NCBI GenBank assembly: GCA_011009095.1
Contig: VTPC01090588.1
Location: 124,001-188,000, forward strand
DNA from: Ignelater luminosus
Taxonomy: Eukaryota; Arthropoda; Insecta; Coleoptera; Elateridae
Length of the DNA stretch: 64,000 nt
Reading direction: 5' to 3'
Shown here piece after piece: positions 1 to 11,436 of the stretch; the stretch's first letter is position 1, and every line of letters starts with the position of its first letter. The notes under the pieces were generated by a model, which ran no database searches, was not told where the DNA came from, and was given only the letters and a program-made list of their open reading frames with translations. The position numbers were made by a program, and so were the translations under genes.

Positions 1-1010
1 AGTTTTTGCTTTTTCCTCTCATTCACTAAGTATTGTTCGAGATTCATCGGACGGGAACCAACCATGAAATGCAATTTTATAGTCCTAAGATTCTTTTTAA
101 AACTTTAGACACAAATCTTTTATCATAATGACAAATTTTACACCTATTTTGAATAGGTAATCGATCTGACTTTTTAACATCACAGACATCATGTATTTTC
201 GTTTCATTTTATCTTCCTAGTGATTTTTTTCTCACAGTCTACTGTTCATAAATCCTTAGCAAAATTCAAAGAGGATCTCAAAAAACATAATGATACTTTT
301 ACTAACAATACTAGTCTTAGCTTAATATTATACATGTATTCAGATTTCACATTGTATGTGTTTTTGTATACGTATTTTATTTTCATATACGTGCTGAACA
401 CCTAATCCTATGTTCATGCAAGGCATTTATAATAAAATTATTTATCAAAAGAGAAAAACATTTACTTACAATAAGTGAAGGACTACTACTTATGAAAAAC
501 ATTCATTTAGAAAAATTCGTTTATATGAAGGATCCAAATTGTTTTCTCTTTTAATTATATACATTGTAAATTTTAATCAATGTAAATTGCATGTACATTA
601 GAACTTTTAATCTCAACTAGTTTTATTTAACTTTATTATTAAACTTCTATTTATGATGAGAAAATATGAATGCAAATAACAGAAAAACAGAAGGTAATTG
701 ACTGACATTAATTAGGCATACCTTATATTATAATCAGTCTATATTCTGATTCGTATTTTGCTGACATTTTAAATGTCAGTCTTTTAAGTATCAGTCTAAT
801 ATTATCACATAAGACTGATTTACTTTAATAAAGCTCATTTATAAAAGACGAAGTACTGGACATTTATAAACTTTTGAATATCAATATTATCACAACTGAC
901 TTCAGTGACATTCCAAAATAAATAAATTTTCAAAGTCTAGTAATGAATACAAATTTCTACAGAAAATAGTTTAAACTAATCGAACCTATTGAAATTCCAC
1001 AGCCTCTTAG
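1..1010. other. Downstream flank of fruitless; no gene seen
   Basis: AT-rich sequence that may include the distal 3' UTR of the last fruitless exon. A run of AATATTATCACA-type words near 790-900 is weakly repetitive. Frames at 220-405 are low-complexity. Confidence 0.4.
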
Positions 1011-1223
1011 TTCCTACAAACTGAAGTCTACTGTGATGAAAGCACACCAGACGTATATGAACCTACTCCATCAGATAAATTAGAAGTAATCTTTAACATT
1101 CTAAAAATTTTTAAGATCAGTATCACCATGTTTTTTGTAGATAACATCAATTATAATAGTGTGAGATTCAATATTATTAAAATGAATCACTTGCTACAAA
1201 TTCCTAAAAATGGTCCAATGTAA
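1011..1223 (+). other. Open frame of uncertain meaning downstream of fruitless, opposite strand
   Basis: Seventy codons without stop after an in-frame TAG at 1008. The first 30 residues (FLQTEVYCDESTPDVYEPTP and on) look protein-like. The rest is AT-driven. There is no convincing start, acceptor or family match. It may be a remnant of a transposon ORF or chance. Confidence 0.15.
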
Positions 1224-1393
1224 TGTTCTTGTGCAAGTCTTGATTTAAAGTATTTAGAGCAGCAGTATAAGATACCACCAAGTGTTTTTTTTGTGGCACA
1301 ACAGTGCATTTACAAGGTACGTGATGAGCTAGAGTAGTTCGGTTGCAGCTATGAGTACAACGCCTTGTAGTAGAAGTAGTAATACAGCCAGAA

Positions 1394-1665
1394 TCAATCA
1401 ACAGATGTATCATTTACTACGGCAGGGGTCTCAAACTTCCTTATATCCGGGTTGAAGAGCGGATGTTTGAACTTGCAGTGGGTGCGCAGGTTGTCGCTGC
1501 GTGTATACGTGGCTCGGCACAGCGGGCACTCGAACCTGCCCGGGAAGTGCACGTGATAGTGGTTGCGAATGTGCGTCACTATTTTGCCGCACAGTTTGCA
1601 CCGATGCAGGTTGCAGCCACCTGGCAGCTTGTCAAACGTTAGCCGCATATGCCAGGCTTTTGAAC
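1394..1665 (-). CDS. fru: fruitless alternative terminal exon with a pair of C2H2 zinc fingers (most distal)
   Basis: The acceptor ttttggtttgcag lies before 1665. The exon opens GT, completing GGT with the phase-1 donor at 24.5 kb, followed by 89 codons and a stop at 1394. It begins SKAWHMRLTFDKLPGGCNLH and carries the fingers CKLCGKIVTHIRNHYHVH and CPLCRATYTRSDNLRTHCKF followed by KH. The SKAWHMRLTF lead and HFPGRFECPLC linker match, from memory, a Fru zinc-finger type conserved from flies to beetles (probably type C; letter uncertain). The resulting protein has 355 residues. It is the last fru exon in the window. The 3' UTR continues to lower coordinates and no decisive poly(A) site can be picked in this AT-rich sequence. 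Confidence 0.92.
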
Positions 1666-2897
1666 CTGCAAACCAAAAAGTACTTTAACGTACGTTATTA
1701 CTATAAGTGTTAATATTAATAGTGACAGCAGAATAGTGACAGTGCACCCCAGAGCTAGGTTATGAAAGACTTCCAGTACCATATTGAAGGAATATTTACA
1801 ATAAACTATTTTTATAAATGTATTTCTTCCCCAATTATTTAATTATTTTAAGATTATAGGTTTCTTAAAAATAGTTTACCCATCTACTTCAGCCCTTTGA
1901 TTTACTACTACATACTAATTGTTAATTATTAAGTGAGTTGCAACCAATAAAGGATGATTTTAATTATTAATTTATACCAATACATTAAATAATTAGAAAA
2001 TAAAATAGTTTCTTCTAATGCACTATAAATTCTAAATATATAAATATATTTATATGGTGCAACTGGCCTTTAATATGAAGAGGAAAAAATTTATTTGTGG
2101 TATTACATTAAATTTTTAGTTTAAGAATGAAATAATCAACACCTAACATTATGCATACAAACTAATAATTAATCTCAATAATATATACCTAAATCGACAC
2201 AAAACATTATGCTTATGATGCTCCTGTATATACAGTTTGGTACTGAAAGTCTGTTTTAAAAGCCAGCCGAGCCAGTTTAGTATTTTGAAAATTACTTGCA
2301 GAAAGTTAAAAAATAAGAAAACACATGCACAGCAATTCGAATACAACTTGCATTTTTAAGAATTCATTTTCTATTATAATTTAACTAATATTGTAGAAAC
2401 CACCACCTTTTTTATACACATATTTGTTTTTTAAGAAAGAAAAAGCACTGAAATATTAAGAAAACCAATTTTGTTCAACAAAACTCATGATCGTAATATT
2501 CTATAGTGATTTATTAATAAAACTTAAAGTATTTATCTCCATCTTCACATAAAAATATTTAAGGCAGAGGGATGCACAACGTCAAGTCACTTTAAGATAT
2601 AATTACGAAATTATGTTTCCAAACGTTGCGTAATACTAATAACAAGGCAATAATTGCACAAGAAATTCTAAAAGTTATTTATTCTCATTAAAATGGATAT
2701 AGGAGTAAAGATAAATTAAAATACTTCATAAATGTAGAAAATAGTTTTATTTACTGATCATACTTGGAACAGAAAAGATACATACTTACATGTCGAGTAT
2801 AGTACACAGATAAGCTGTATTCTAAATTACAGATTTCTTATAAACTAGTGGATCACAGATGACTCTTAATTTGCACAATACTTCAAAATTCAACTTA

Positions 2898-3081
2898 CAG
2901 TGCATTTTTTTATTATAGAATTCAGAGTAGGTGATGACTTACAATTTCTATAACAGTGTATATAACATTGATGCTGTCCTCACTAAAAAAGTTAACAGGT
3001 CATCACACTGGATTTTTTTGTACACTGTAAAAATGAACTTAAACCACAGCCTACTCTAAATTTTATTTAAAAAATGCACTG
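2898..3081. mobile_element. 184-bp MITE, copy 1
   Basis: Ends CAGTGCATTTTTTTATTATA and AAAAAATGCACTG are flanked by TA. Subterminal TTCAGAGTAGG / CCTACTCTAAAT and CAGTGTA blocks are inverted. The same family recurs at 11254 in the opposite orientation. Confidence 0.8.
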
Positions 3082-3676
3082 TAGATTTACGAAAATAATG
3101 ATTGTAGGAAAAAAAGCATTAGTGTGCCTAATTTATGACACTATAATAGTTGCATAAAAAAAGCCTTCAACAAATCCAGAAGCCTATGTTCCTAGATAAA
3201 CATCAATCGTCATACTGTTTGAAATTCGGAATATAGCCCAGGTCGAAAATATTAGCTCTCACAACATAACTATTTAGATGTATTACTTTGGCAGTAGTAC
3301 AGCATGTTTCACACCCAATTAGCTAGACTTCACAAGTGAATAGGGAGATAAAAACAAACCTAATTTCTATATTTTAATTTTTTCATAAACCAACAATTTT
3401 GGAGAAAATCAAGAAAAAATTAATACGATGTTTTTAAGATGGAATAGTATTTTACAAAACGGTCAATCTTGTTGATAATTTCTAGAAAACCAATGGTCAT
3501 AACTCAACATACCATAAACAATACTGATTAGCAGTAGCTAGTTATTTACTTATTGTTATTTTATTCACTGTTTATTAGTTTCTTTCCTGTTACAGTTTAT
3601 TGTCACAAATCATGTTAAAAGGTTGGTTGGTGATTTAACAATTTTAATCTAATTACTGATGGATTGCATATTGTGA

Positions 3677-4008
3677 CATGGGCGTAGCCAGAACTGATAT
3701 TAGGGAGGGGCAAATATTCTGTCGACTAAAAAAAAAAAACATTCAACGGAGAAATAAGTTTGGATGAAAAGTATTTTTATTTAGGTGTAATAATGATACA
3801 ATCAGTTTGACTCGAAAATCTTTTTAAAACAATGTTCAACAGCTCAACCACATATACAGCTTCAGTCAGCATCAGTTTTTGCGGATTTGAAAAAAATCTT
3901 TCCAACATTCCTTTTGTAAAATCGTTCGTTTTCTTCAGGGTAGTTTCTTAGCTATTTCTAGGGAGGGGGGCAACTGCCCCCCTCTGCCCCTACCTGGCTA
4001 TGCCCTTG
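3677..4008. mobile_element. hAT-type MITE with 8-bp target duplication
   Basis: Ends are CATGGGCGTAGCC (left) and GGCTATGCCCTTG (right, imperfect inverse), extending into AGGGAGGGGCA / TGCCCCCCTCTGCCCC. It is flanked by the exact 8-bp duplication TATTGTGA at 3669-3676 and 4009-4016. The CA...TG ends and 8-bp duplication indicate the hAT superfamily. It is 332 bp and codes for nothing. It sits in the last fruitless intron. Confidence 0.85.
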
Positions 4009-4989
4009 TATTGTGACAGTGATTATTATTTATTAATTTTATTATTACAGAGAGATAGTTTATGGATTCTTATGAGTTAATTTTAGAAATGTTAAGTTTA
4101 GTGATTTTGTGATTATCATTTGTAAAACACAATAAACACAGAGAAGCCATCAAGAGCATATGGAAAGGAATAATACTAGTAGTACTTGCTATGCCCTTTC
4201 CCCGTGCATCAGTAGAAGTTTGTAAAGTTTTGATCCATATAAAAAACACAGGTACAAATACACATGCTCTAATAAAACAAAGTTAAGATTTCTACAGTTA
4301 TCCAGTGATATCATGTTATACTGGGAAAGTTTTAGTTTATTATTGTAATGCAAACCTAAACCATGTAAAAATCATAATCAATGATGCCATAATAAAACGA
4401 GTTTCTTGGGGAAATCTTTAATTGATTTCATTAAGGCCTTTTGCAAATAAAAAACTTTAAAATGCATCAAATTTTTACGTATTTTCCTGAAAATATTGGT
4501 TAAAATTTTCCAAAATTTCCACTTCATCTAATCAAAAAAATGTTACTAAGTTTTTTTTTGTTTTTTTTTTACATTAGTAATTCATTCCTTCAGTTTGGAC
4601 AATTAGGTGTGAAACACCCTGTATAAGATATCTCGTTAAATTTCTTTATACAGAATTCATTTTTATTTTTGTGATTTGATTAAAACTTTTATATTTCTAA
4701 ATAACAAAAAAAAGTAATGTTTTCAACATTAACAGAATACTTAATTTCAACATAAGACTTCGGAATAAATACCGTGAAAGTTATTTCTTATGTGACTTTT
4801 TCTATACATGCATGAAGACAACACACATTGCATGAATAATTGGGTGATGTAGAGATTATTACAGTTTCCCATTTTTAAAATGAATAGCTGTGGAAAACAG
4901 AAAATCCAAAAATTATTAAAACACATTGCTCATCATTTTGACAAGAATTCCTTCAGGTCCAGTACTTATCTAACCTTACATTGCTTACA

Positions 4990-5580
4990 ATAATATCTCA
5001 CATATAGTCAAAGGCATTCTGGAAAGATAGGTCATAGACTACTGTTCATTTTTTCATCAAATGTGACATTTTTCATTATAAAGTTGCAATTCTTAATATG
5101 TATAGGAATTTTACAATTTCAAATTCTGCTTTACTTCCAGTCAATGTCAATTATCCCTTTAACCTCAAATTCCAGCTATTTTAGATTATAACGCAAATGT
5201 AATGCTGCCAGATTTCAGAAGAATTATATCCAACATCGTGTCGCATTCTTTGCTTTGCAGAGGGGTTTCTAATTATTGTTGTCATTTTATAGTGTAATTG
5301 AAAATATGTAACAATTATTCATTTTTGTATTTCATATATTCTGATGTCCTTATTTTTAAAATCTTAATAACTTTTCTAGATATTGCAATAGTTTAGACTT
5401 AAAAATTACATAACTTTAGATTCTAAAGCCAACATCACACAATTATGACCAGCTTTTGCCTGGAGCAGTGGAAACAAAAATCAAATAGTAGACTATGACT
5501 ATCTTCCCAGAATGCTTTTGACTATAACTTTGATCTTTAGTTATTTAAAGAGATTAAAAAACAAAATTACATGTGAGATT
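4990..5580. mobile_element. Probable foldback MITE ending at the N gap
   Basis: CTCACATATAGTCAAAGGCA, TTCTGGAAAGATAGGTCATA and GACTACT at 4995-5043 are mirrored by GTAGACTATGACTATCTTCC, CAGAATGCTTTTGACTATAA and ACATGTGAGAT at 5489-5580. Boundaries are uncertain because of the adjacent gap and duplication. Confidence 0.5.
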
Positions 5581-5794
5581 NNNNNNNNNNNNNNNNNNNN
5601 NNNNNNNNNNNNNNNNNNNNNNNNNNNNNNNNNNNNNNNNNNNNNNNNNNNNNNNNNNNNNNNNNNNNNNNNNNNNNNNNNNNNNNNNNNNNNNNNNNNN
5701 NNNNNNNNNNNNNNNNNNNNNNNNNNNNNNNNNNNNNNNNNNNNNNNNNNNNAGTTATTTAAAGAGATTAAAAAACAAAATTACATGTGAGATT
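5539..5794. other. Assembly gap of 172 N flanked by an exact 42-bp duplication
   Basis: Bases 5539-5580 and 5753-5794 are identical over 42 bp (both start AGTTATTTAAAGAGATTAAA and end ACATGTGAGATT), with N from 5581 to 5752 between them. This is the pattern of two contig ends that overlap but were not merged. The ORFs crossing the gap are not real. Confidence 0.9.
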
Positions 5795-5956
5795 CAGTCA
5801 TCTGCAACATGCTGCCTATCTACATGTACCATCATAATTTGGGTGCACTGTATAGATACATTGTAAAAACTTAAATATTAATTGTAAGAAGATACGATGA
5901 ATAACATTGCTATAAACATGAGAAATAGTTCTCAAGATGTTATTTACCTAGTATTA

Positions 5957-6830
5957 GGGCCGGTATTTCAATCTCCTAATGAGCTCCTAATAAATAATAT
6001 TTATAGAACAACACATTCTTTCTGTATTTCAAACTCCTAATAAGACTTATTTGGCAAATGAAAAACTTTATTTGTCAAATATGTTATTAGCAACTTCAAC
6101 CTCCTAATAAGTACACTAATCAGTAAATAAATTCCCAAATTGAGCTGAACAAGATCGAAAATAATCGAAATTTCTTATTTCAATTATAAATCAAAGTTAT
6201 AAACATAATAACTAATCTTTGACAATAACTTCCTGTCAACTGTTAAACAAATACAATCCTCGTTATTGTGTTATTTCTTTGTATGTGTATATACAAGTAA
6301 CAAGTGGTTTTCGTCGTGAAACACGTAAAAGCTACATTTATTAGAAATGGCAAATGTGCTCAAGATAAATGAGCTGCATCTGTGCATTTATTTTCTAGGA
6401 TGTGCTTATATTTTAGCGCAACATTAACTAGAATACGTACTTCGTCATGATCACAATTTGCAGTTCTTGATCGTTTCCGTAACAAAGAAGTCCGTACTCA
6501 AAGATCATGCTAAAAGCTTCCAAATAAGTTCTAAAGATCGTACACAAAGCAATAGCAAACAAAATGTTAGATTAGAGGTAATGTTCCGCACGCGTATTTT
6601 ACCTGTTTTGCTATTGCACACCAGTATATGCTAGTCGCTATCTATCTATCTTTATCATAAAATTTACTTGGTTGCCAATGTAAGAAAATAATAGAAAAGC
6701 TTCAAATAACTATTTGGCAAATAAAAACCTACTGAAATACCAAACTAACAAAACCTTCAAATAAAATCTTCCATTAAAGATATTTGTTGATGTTATTTGG
6801 AACTTTAATGGGAGATTGAAATACCAGCCC
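5957..6830. mobile_element. PIF/Harbinger-like non-autonomous element with TTA duplication
   Basis: The inverted ends GGGCCGGTATTTCAATCTCC and GGGAGATTGAAATACCAGCC match with one difference. TTA flanks both sides (5954-5956, 6831-6833). A 3-bp TTA/TAA duplication and GG-starting ends are typical of PIF/Harbinger. It is 874 bp with no transposase. A CTAT tetranucleotide run lies inside near 6638. Confidence 0.75.
6635..6652. repeat. CTAT tetranucleotide microsatellite
   Basis: TCGCTATCTATCTATCTTTATC, about three and a half CTAT units inside the Harbinger-like element. Confidence 0.6.
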
Positions 6831-7548
6831 TTAATGACATAATTTCTATTCATTATAATTTCATAATTTGAACAATATCAAGCAAAACCTTCCCATACTC
6901 AAAAATACAGGGCAGTCTGAAGGGAGGAACACAAATTAAGAGCATGAGATTATTATTTAATCATATTAAATCAAATAGGGGAGTAGACCAGGGTAAGGTT
7001 GTTACATTTTTAAACTTTCTAGTTTTCTTTCTCTTTTGTCTTTAACTTTTCTGAGCATATAAGTGCATATTAAGTATATTTAAGTCTTTGAACATTTAAA
7101 AGAATAGTACTATGAATGTATTGTGACTATAAATACAAGCTATCAATTTTTAAAACAAATGACACGAATATGACAACCTACCCCATATCAGGGTGGTTAA
7201 ATATAAAATAAGAATTGGCTCGGTATATAAGCTCAAAAGCTGCGCTTCTGCTAGTATGGTTTGTGCAAATATGAACGTAATAAGTAAAACTTTTTATGCC
7301 AATGTTGCTAATACAATTAATTTGTGTTTGAACAATTATTAGAAAAATCCATTGGTTTTCTACAAGTATGTATTTTTGGATAGTAAATGAATATTGTTTG
7401 AAGGTGATTAACACTGTATAACTACCTGCTTCATTTATTTTGTGACTATCTGCTCCATAAAACATTCTAAACAAATGGAGCTCTTGTAAATTAGCGAGTC
7501 AAGCTATCGAAAAAACAAATATCGCACAAGACAGTCAGGATTGTATTA

Positions 7549-8843
7549 ACACATGGGCTGAAAAGTCCCAGGCCTAACAAATAGATGGCGCTAATTCTAT
7601 TGCATTCACCGCTTTTTCAGTTAGTACTAACCTTCAAAAGACAGCTGTTAAAATTTCATGATATTCTATTCATTATTTTGTGAGTTATTGTGCTAAGAGT
7701 GACGCTACTTTTGTTATTTTCAAAACAATGGATCAAAAACAATTTCGTGTTTTAATTTTACACTGCTTCTTGATGGGAAAAAATACCGTTCAAGCGAAGC
7801 AATGGCTTGAAAAGTGTTAATGGGGACTCCGCTCCATCAGAAACAACAATAAAACGTTGGTTTGCTGACTTCAAACGTGGTCGTAGAGACACCGATGATG
7901 CAGAACGCAGTGGACGTCCAAATGAGGCGGTAACACCAGAAACCATCAAAAAAATCCACAAAATCGTTTTGAATGATCGAAAAGTGAAGTTGCATGAGTT
8001 AGCTGACATTGTAAAGATATCAAAAGAACGTGTTGGCTTTATATTGCTTGAGCATTTGACTATGAGAAAGCTCTGCTCAAAGTGGGTGCCGCGTTTGCTC
8101 ACTGTTCACCAAACACAAGAACGTGTTGATGTTTCTGAGCAGTGTTTGGCCATGTTTAAACGTAACAAACCGGAATTTTTGCGTCGATATGTGACAATGG
8201 ATGAAACATGGATCCATCACTTCACTCCGGAATCAAAACGATCGTCATCTGAGTGGACAGCAACTGGTGAACCTCGTCCAAAGCGACCGAAAGCACAACA
8301 ATCGGCTGGAAAGGTTATGGCCTCGGTATTTTGGGATGTGCGTGGTGTAATATTCATCGACTATCTTGAGAAGGGAAATACCATCAACAGTGAATATTAT
8401 ATAGCGTTATTGGAGCGTTTGAAGGCCGAAATTGCAAAGAAACGACCGCATATGGCAAAGAAAAAAATTTTGTTTCATCAAGACAACGCACCGTGTCACA
8501 AGTCAATCAAAACAATGGCAAAACTACATGAATTGAACTTCAAATTGCTCCCACATCCACCGTATTCGCCAGATTTGGCTCCCAGCGACTACTGGCTGTT
8601 CGCAGACCTAAAAAAAATGCTTGCCGGTAAGAAATTTCGCTCGAATGAAGAGGTTATCGCTGAAACTGAGTCCTATTTTGAGGCAAAAGATAAATCGTTC
8701 TACAAAAGTGGTATTGAAATGTTAGAGCGGCGCTGGAATGATTGCGTTGTTCTTGATGAAAATTACGTTGATGAATAAAGCTAATTTTGAACAAAAAAAA
8801 CCGTGTTTTCTTTGTTAGGCCTGGGACTTTTCAGCCCATGTGT
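7549..8843 (+). mobile_element. Near-complete mariner element with perfect 33-bp inverted repeats
   Basis: The element is 1295 bp long, flanked by TA at 7547-7548 and 8844-8845. The terminal inverted repeats 7549-7581 and 8811-8843 are identical over 33 bases, starting ACACATGGGCTGAAAAGTCC. That end resembles irritans-group mariners such as Himar1. The length, the TA target duplication and the encoded transposase all agree. Identical ends and a single visible coding lesion point to a recent insertion. It lies in the large last fruitless intron (15.4-1.7 kb), opposite to the gene. Confidence 0.95.
7728..8778 (+). pseudogene. mariner transposase with one frameshift
   Basis: ATG at 7728 opens MDQKQFRVLILHCFLMGKNT, but the frame hits TAA at 7818-7820. 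The rest (7807-8778) continues in the next frame through to a normal stop. An extra A near 7818 accounts for the break. The N-terminal helix-turn-helix region contains KISKERVGFILLEH and the WVPRLLT linker motif. The catalytic triad is present: Asp in VTMDETW (codon 8200), Asp in HQDNAPCH (8482) and Asp in LAPSDYW (8587), with exactly 34 residues between the last two, the mariner D,D34D signature. Downstream coding is otherwise intact, which is unusual in this window where other elements are badly decayed. The family resemblance is to irritans-type transposases. Confidence 0.93.
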
Positions 8844-8845
8844 TA

Positions 8846-11253
8846 TAACATTTCAGTGCATTGTAACATCAATAAGTTAAATAATAAACATGAGGCAAGA
8901 AATATATACAGCTTTCAATATGTACATTCTTCAGTATCTAATACAGACAATTGTTTCACGTCTGCTATATGCCAATCTATATCATTTTAAATTCTGATAC
9001 TTTTCTACAATGCAAAAACGGGACACTTCAATTGTTAACTAGTTTGGATTTTATAAATACACATAAATACACATACAAAAATAATGCAGTGTTTTATTTG
9101 TATAAATCTGCTCAATTTTTTATTTAAATCATGATTTTTTTAGAAACAAAAACAATGATTTAAATTGCAATTTATATTATATTTGTACAGTTTCTGTGCA
9201 AAAATGATGAACCATGTTGCCAGAAGTATCTTTTTTGTTTGCAAGAATGACCACAAATACAAATGTTGAATAGTTGCTTGTTGAAAACAAAGAATTATCA
9301 TTAGATCCAAATAAATCAAGGTTCTCATAACAGAAGAGGGGAAAGAATGAAGAAAGAAATTGATACCGTTTTCTGAGAAGTTCAAAGAAGTTGTTATTGA
9401 AGACCTTAATAAACTGTTACTATTCTTGTTAATCTTGCTAATAAATAAAACTAGATACTGAACCACAAACTATCTGAATATGACCTAAATATGGTATATC
9501 TCCTTAAGGAATAGGGTACTCAGGCATACTAAAATGAATAGATGCAAGTTACTACCATGCATAAAACAATTCAAGTATGGTATGCCGTCTATGTGTCAGT
9601 AATGACATGATTGGTACAAATGCAAATACATCTCTTTTAACTAATAACATATGGCGGTTATATAGGCTATGTAGTAATAAACTCTTATTTTCTTTTCTCT
9701 ATAATATTAATAATTCTGAGAAATAAAAAAAAATATGCATTTAATTTTTATTTGAATACCATTCAATTCCGTAATAAAATTACCTTAGGATATCATTATT
9801 ATTAGAAAGCTAAGTTAAAAAAATGTTTAAAGTTCCTCTCATGATATAAGATAAACCGGTATGTCAAATGCTTGAATGCAATGTTTAAGTGTTTCAACCG
9901 CGTTATGTTATGCAGATAAAAGAATGAGTTCATTCTCTCATCCTCAAGCAAACTCTCTCCCTGACATTATAAAGAACCCATAGAAATATTGCAATGTTTC
10001 TGTATAAGTGGTAAGAATCTATCTCATAATATTACTTTTAATTTCCTTGCTTTTACAATACCTTTTTCATTATTCTAGGAAATATGATATTTTGTTTAAA
10101 TTCTTTCCAAAAATTCCATTAATATATTTAGATCTTCTCATTTCTTATAACACTTTAAACCAAAGTAATAGTCATGTTAGTGTTCTCTCACATGCACATT
10201 TGTGACCACTGATTGGAGCGGTTCGCATAGACCAATATGTTACACCTGTATAGCTTAAACTGTAGTCCCTACATTTATCAAGGTTTTGCATTCTTGATGT
10301 CTCATATTGGTTATAATAGATTATGTAATCTGTCAATACACTAGCCTACTACAAAATATTTGATGGTACTTATTTCACCTTTTTGATGTAGTTCCTTGAA
10401 CTTTTTGAACTAATACATATTGCAATAGTGTATTCTTAGTGACCAATAATTTGCATGCAATAAATGCTTATGACAGTTTATAAAATTGCAGGGACGAAAT
10501 GCATGTTAAGATTTTAATGTAAACTTTTTGTATATGTTAACACATACGATAAATTACAAAATTCTAACTGTTTCTTCCTACAAACAAAATTTCAGTCTGG
10601 TATATAGAATCCACTAGTTTCACATACTATCTATTTATATTTTGCATGGTTAATTTTACCATGTTTACAGATCATGATAAGTTATACACACTTATTAAAG
10701 GGAATTATCAAATACAATAAGAAAAAAACTTGTAAATTAAAAAGATTAAAATGACTTTTTTAAAATTAAGTCCTAGCAAAGTTGATTGAAAGCAGATTCA
10801 GTAAATATAAAGAAATGATAATGTATACACTTGCCAACTAAACAGTAATAAAGATGCATAATCAGAGTGTATTTTAGAAAGTAGTATTATTCTATTAGTC
10901 TATTTGTTTTCACAGCGTCCTGTTCACCCCACTTATCTTGTAATCACTGTTGTCAATTCAAGGGAACTTTCCCTTCTCTGTTTGGGAATATCTGATGCAT
11001 GATACATGTGATCACTCTATCTGTTCAGTGGACCAATATAGTATTGTATGCAAAGGAAAATACACACCATCTAATTAATTAAATTTAATTATCATTAAAG
11101 GAACATTGTGATTATTGTACAATTACATATTTTGTAAAAACTTAAAATAATTATAGTAATTTGTAAACTATAGGAATCATTCATATTTACAGCCAAGTCT
11201 TGATAAATTAGTTTTTGTTCAGTGCAGTGTTTAAAGTTTGTGTAAAGGCTATA
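8846..11253. other. Intron, nothing recognised
   Basis: AT-rich. The 108-residue minus-strand frame at 9140-9466 has no start context or family match. The plus strand there reads a few Cys-rich pieces with stops (KNDEPCCQKYLF) that might be a transposon relic. Confidence 0.4.
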
Positions 11254-11436
11254 CAGTGCATTTTTTTAATATAAAATTCAGAGTAGGCTGTGGTTTAAGG
11301 TCATTTTTACAGTGTACAGAAAATATGCAATGTGATGACCTGGTAACCTTGTAAAATTAAGAATCAAAGTCATATACACTGTTATAGAAATTGTAAGTCA
11401 TGGCCTACTCTGAATTCTATAATAAAAAAATAACTG
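11254..11436. mobile_element. 183-bp MITE, copy 2 (inverted relative to copy 1)
   Basis: CAGTGCATTTTTTTAATATA, TTCAGAGTAGGCTGTGG and the right-hand CCTACTCTGAATTCTATAAT match the complement of 2898-3081. The last bases (TAACTG) carry small changes and the right TA reads CA. The short ORF beginning at 11400 is in its right end. Confidence 0.8.

Noticed and set aside
1390-1405. AATCAATCAACA next to the last fruitless exon, also Tra-like
   Set aside because: It lies on the plus strand, opposite to the transcript, and matches only 11 of 13 positions.
1501-1713. 70-residue plus-strand ORF
   Set aside because: Antisense shadow of the C2H2 terminal exon.
5512-5866. Two ORFs crossing the N gap
   Set aside because: They consist mostly of unknown residues and arise from the gap and its flanking duplication.
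7758-8102. 114-residue minus-strand ORF
   Set aside because: Antisense shadow of the mariner transposase.
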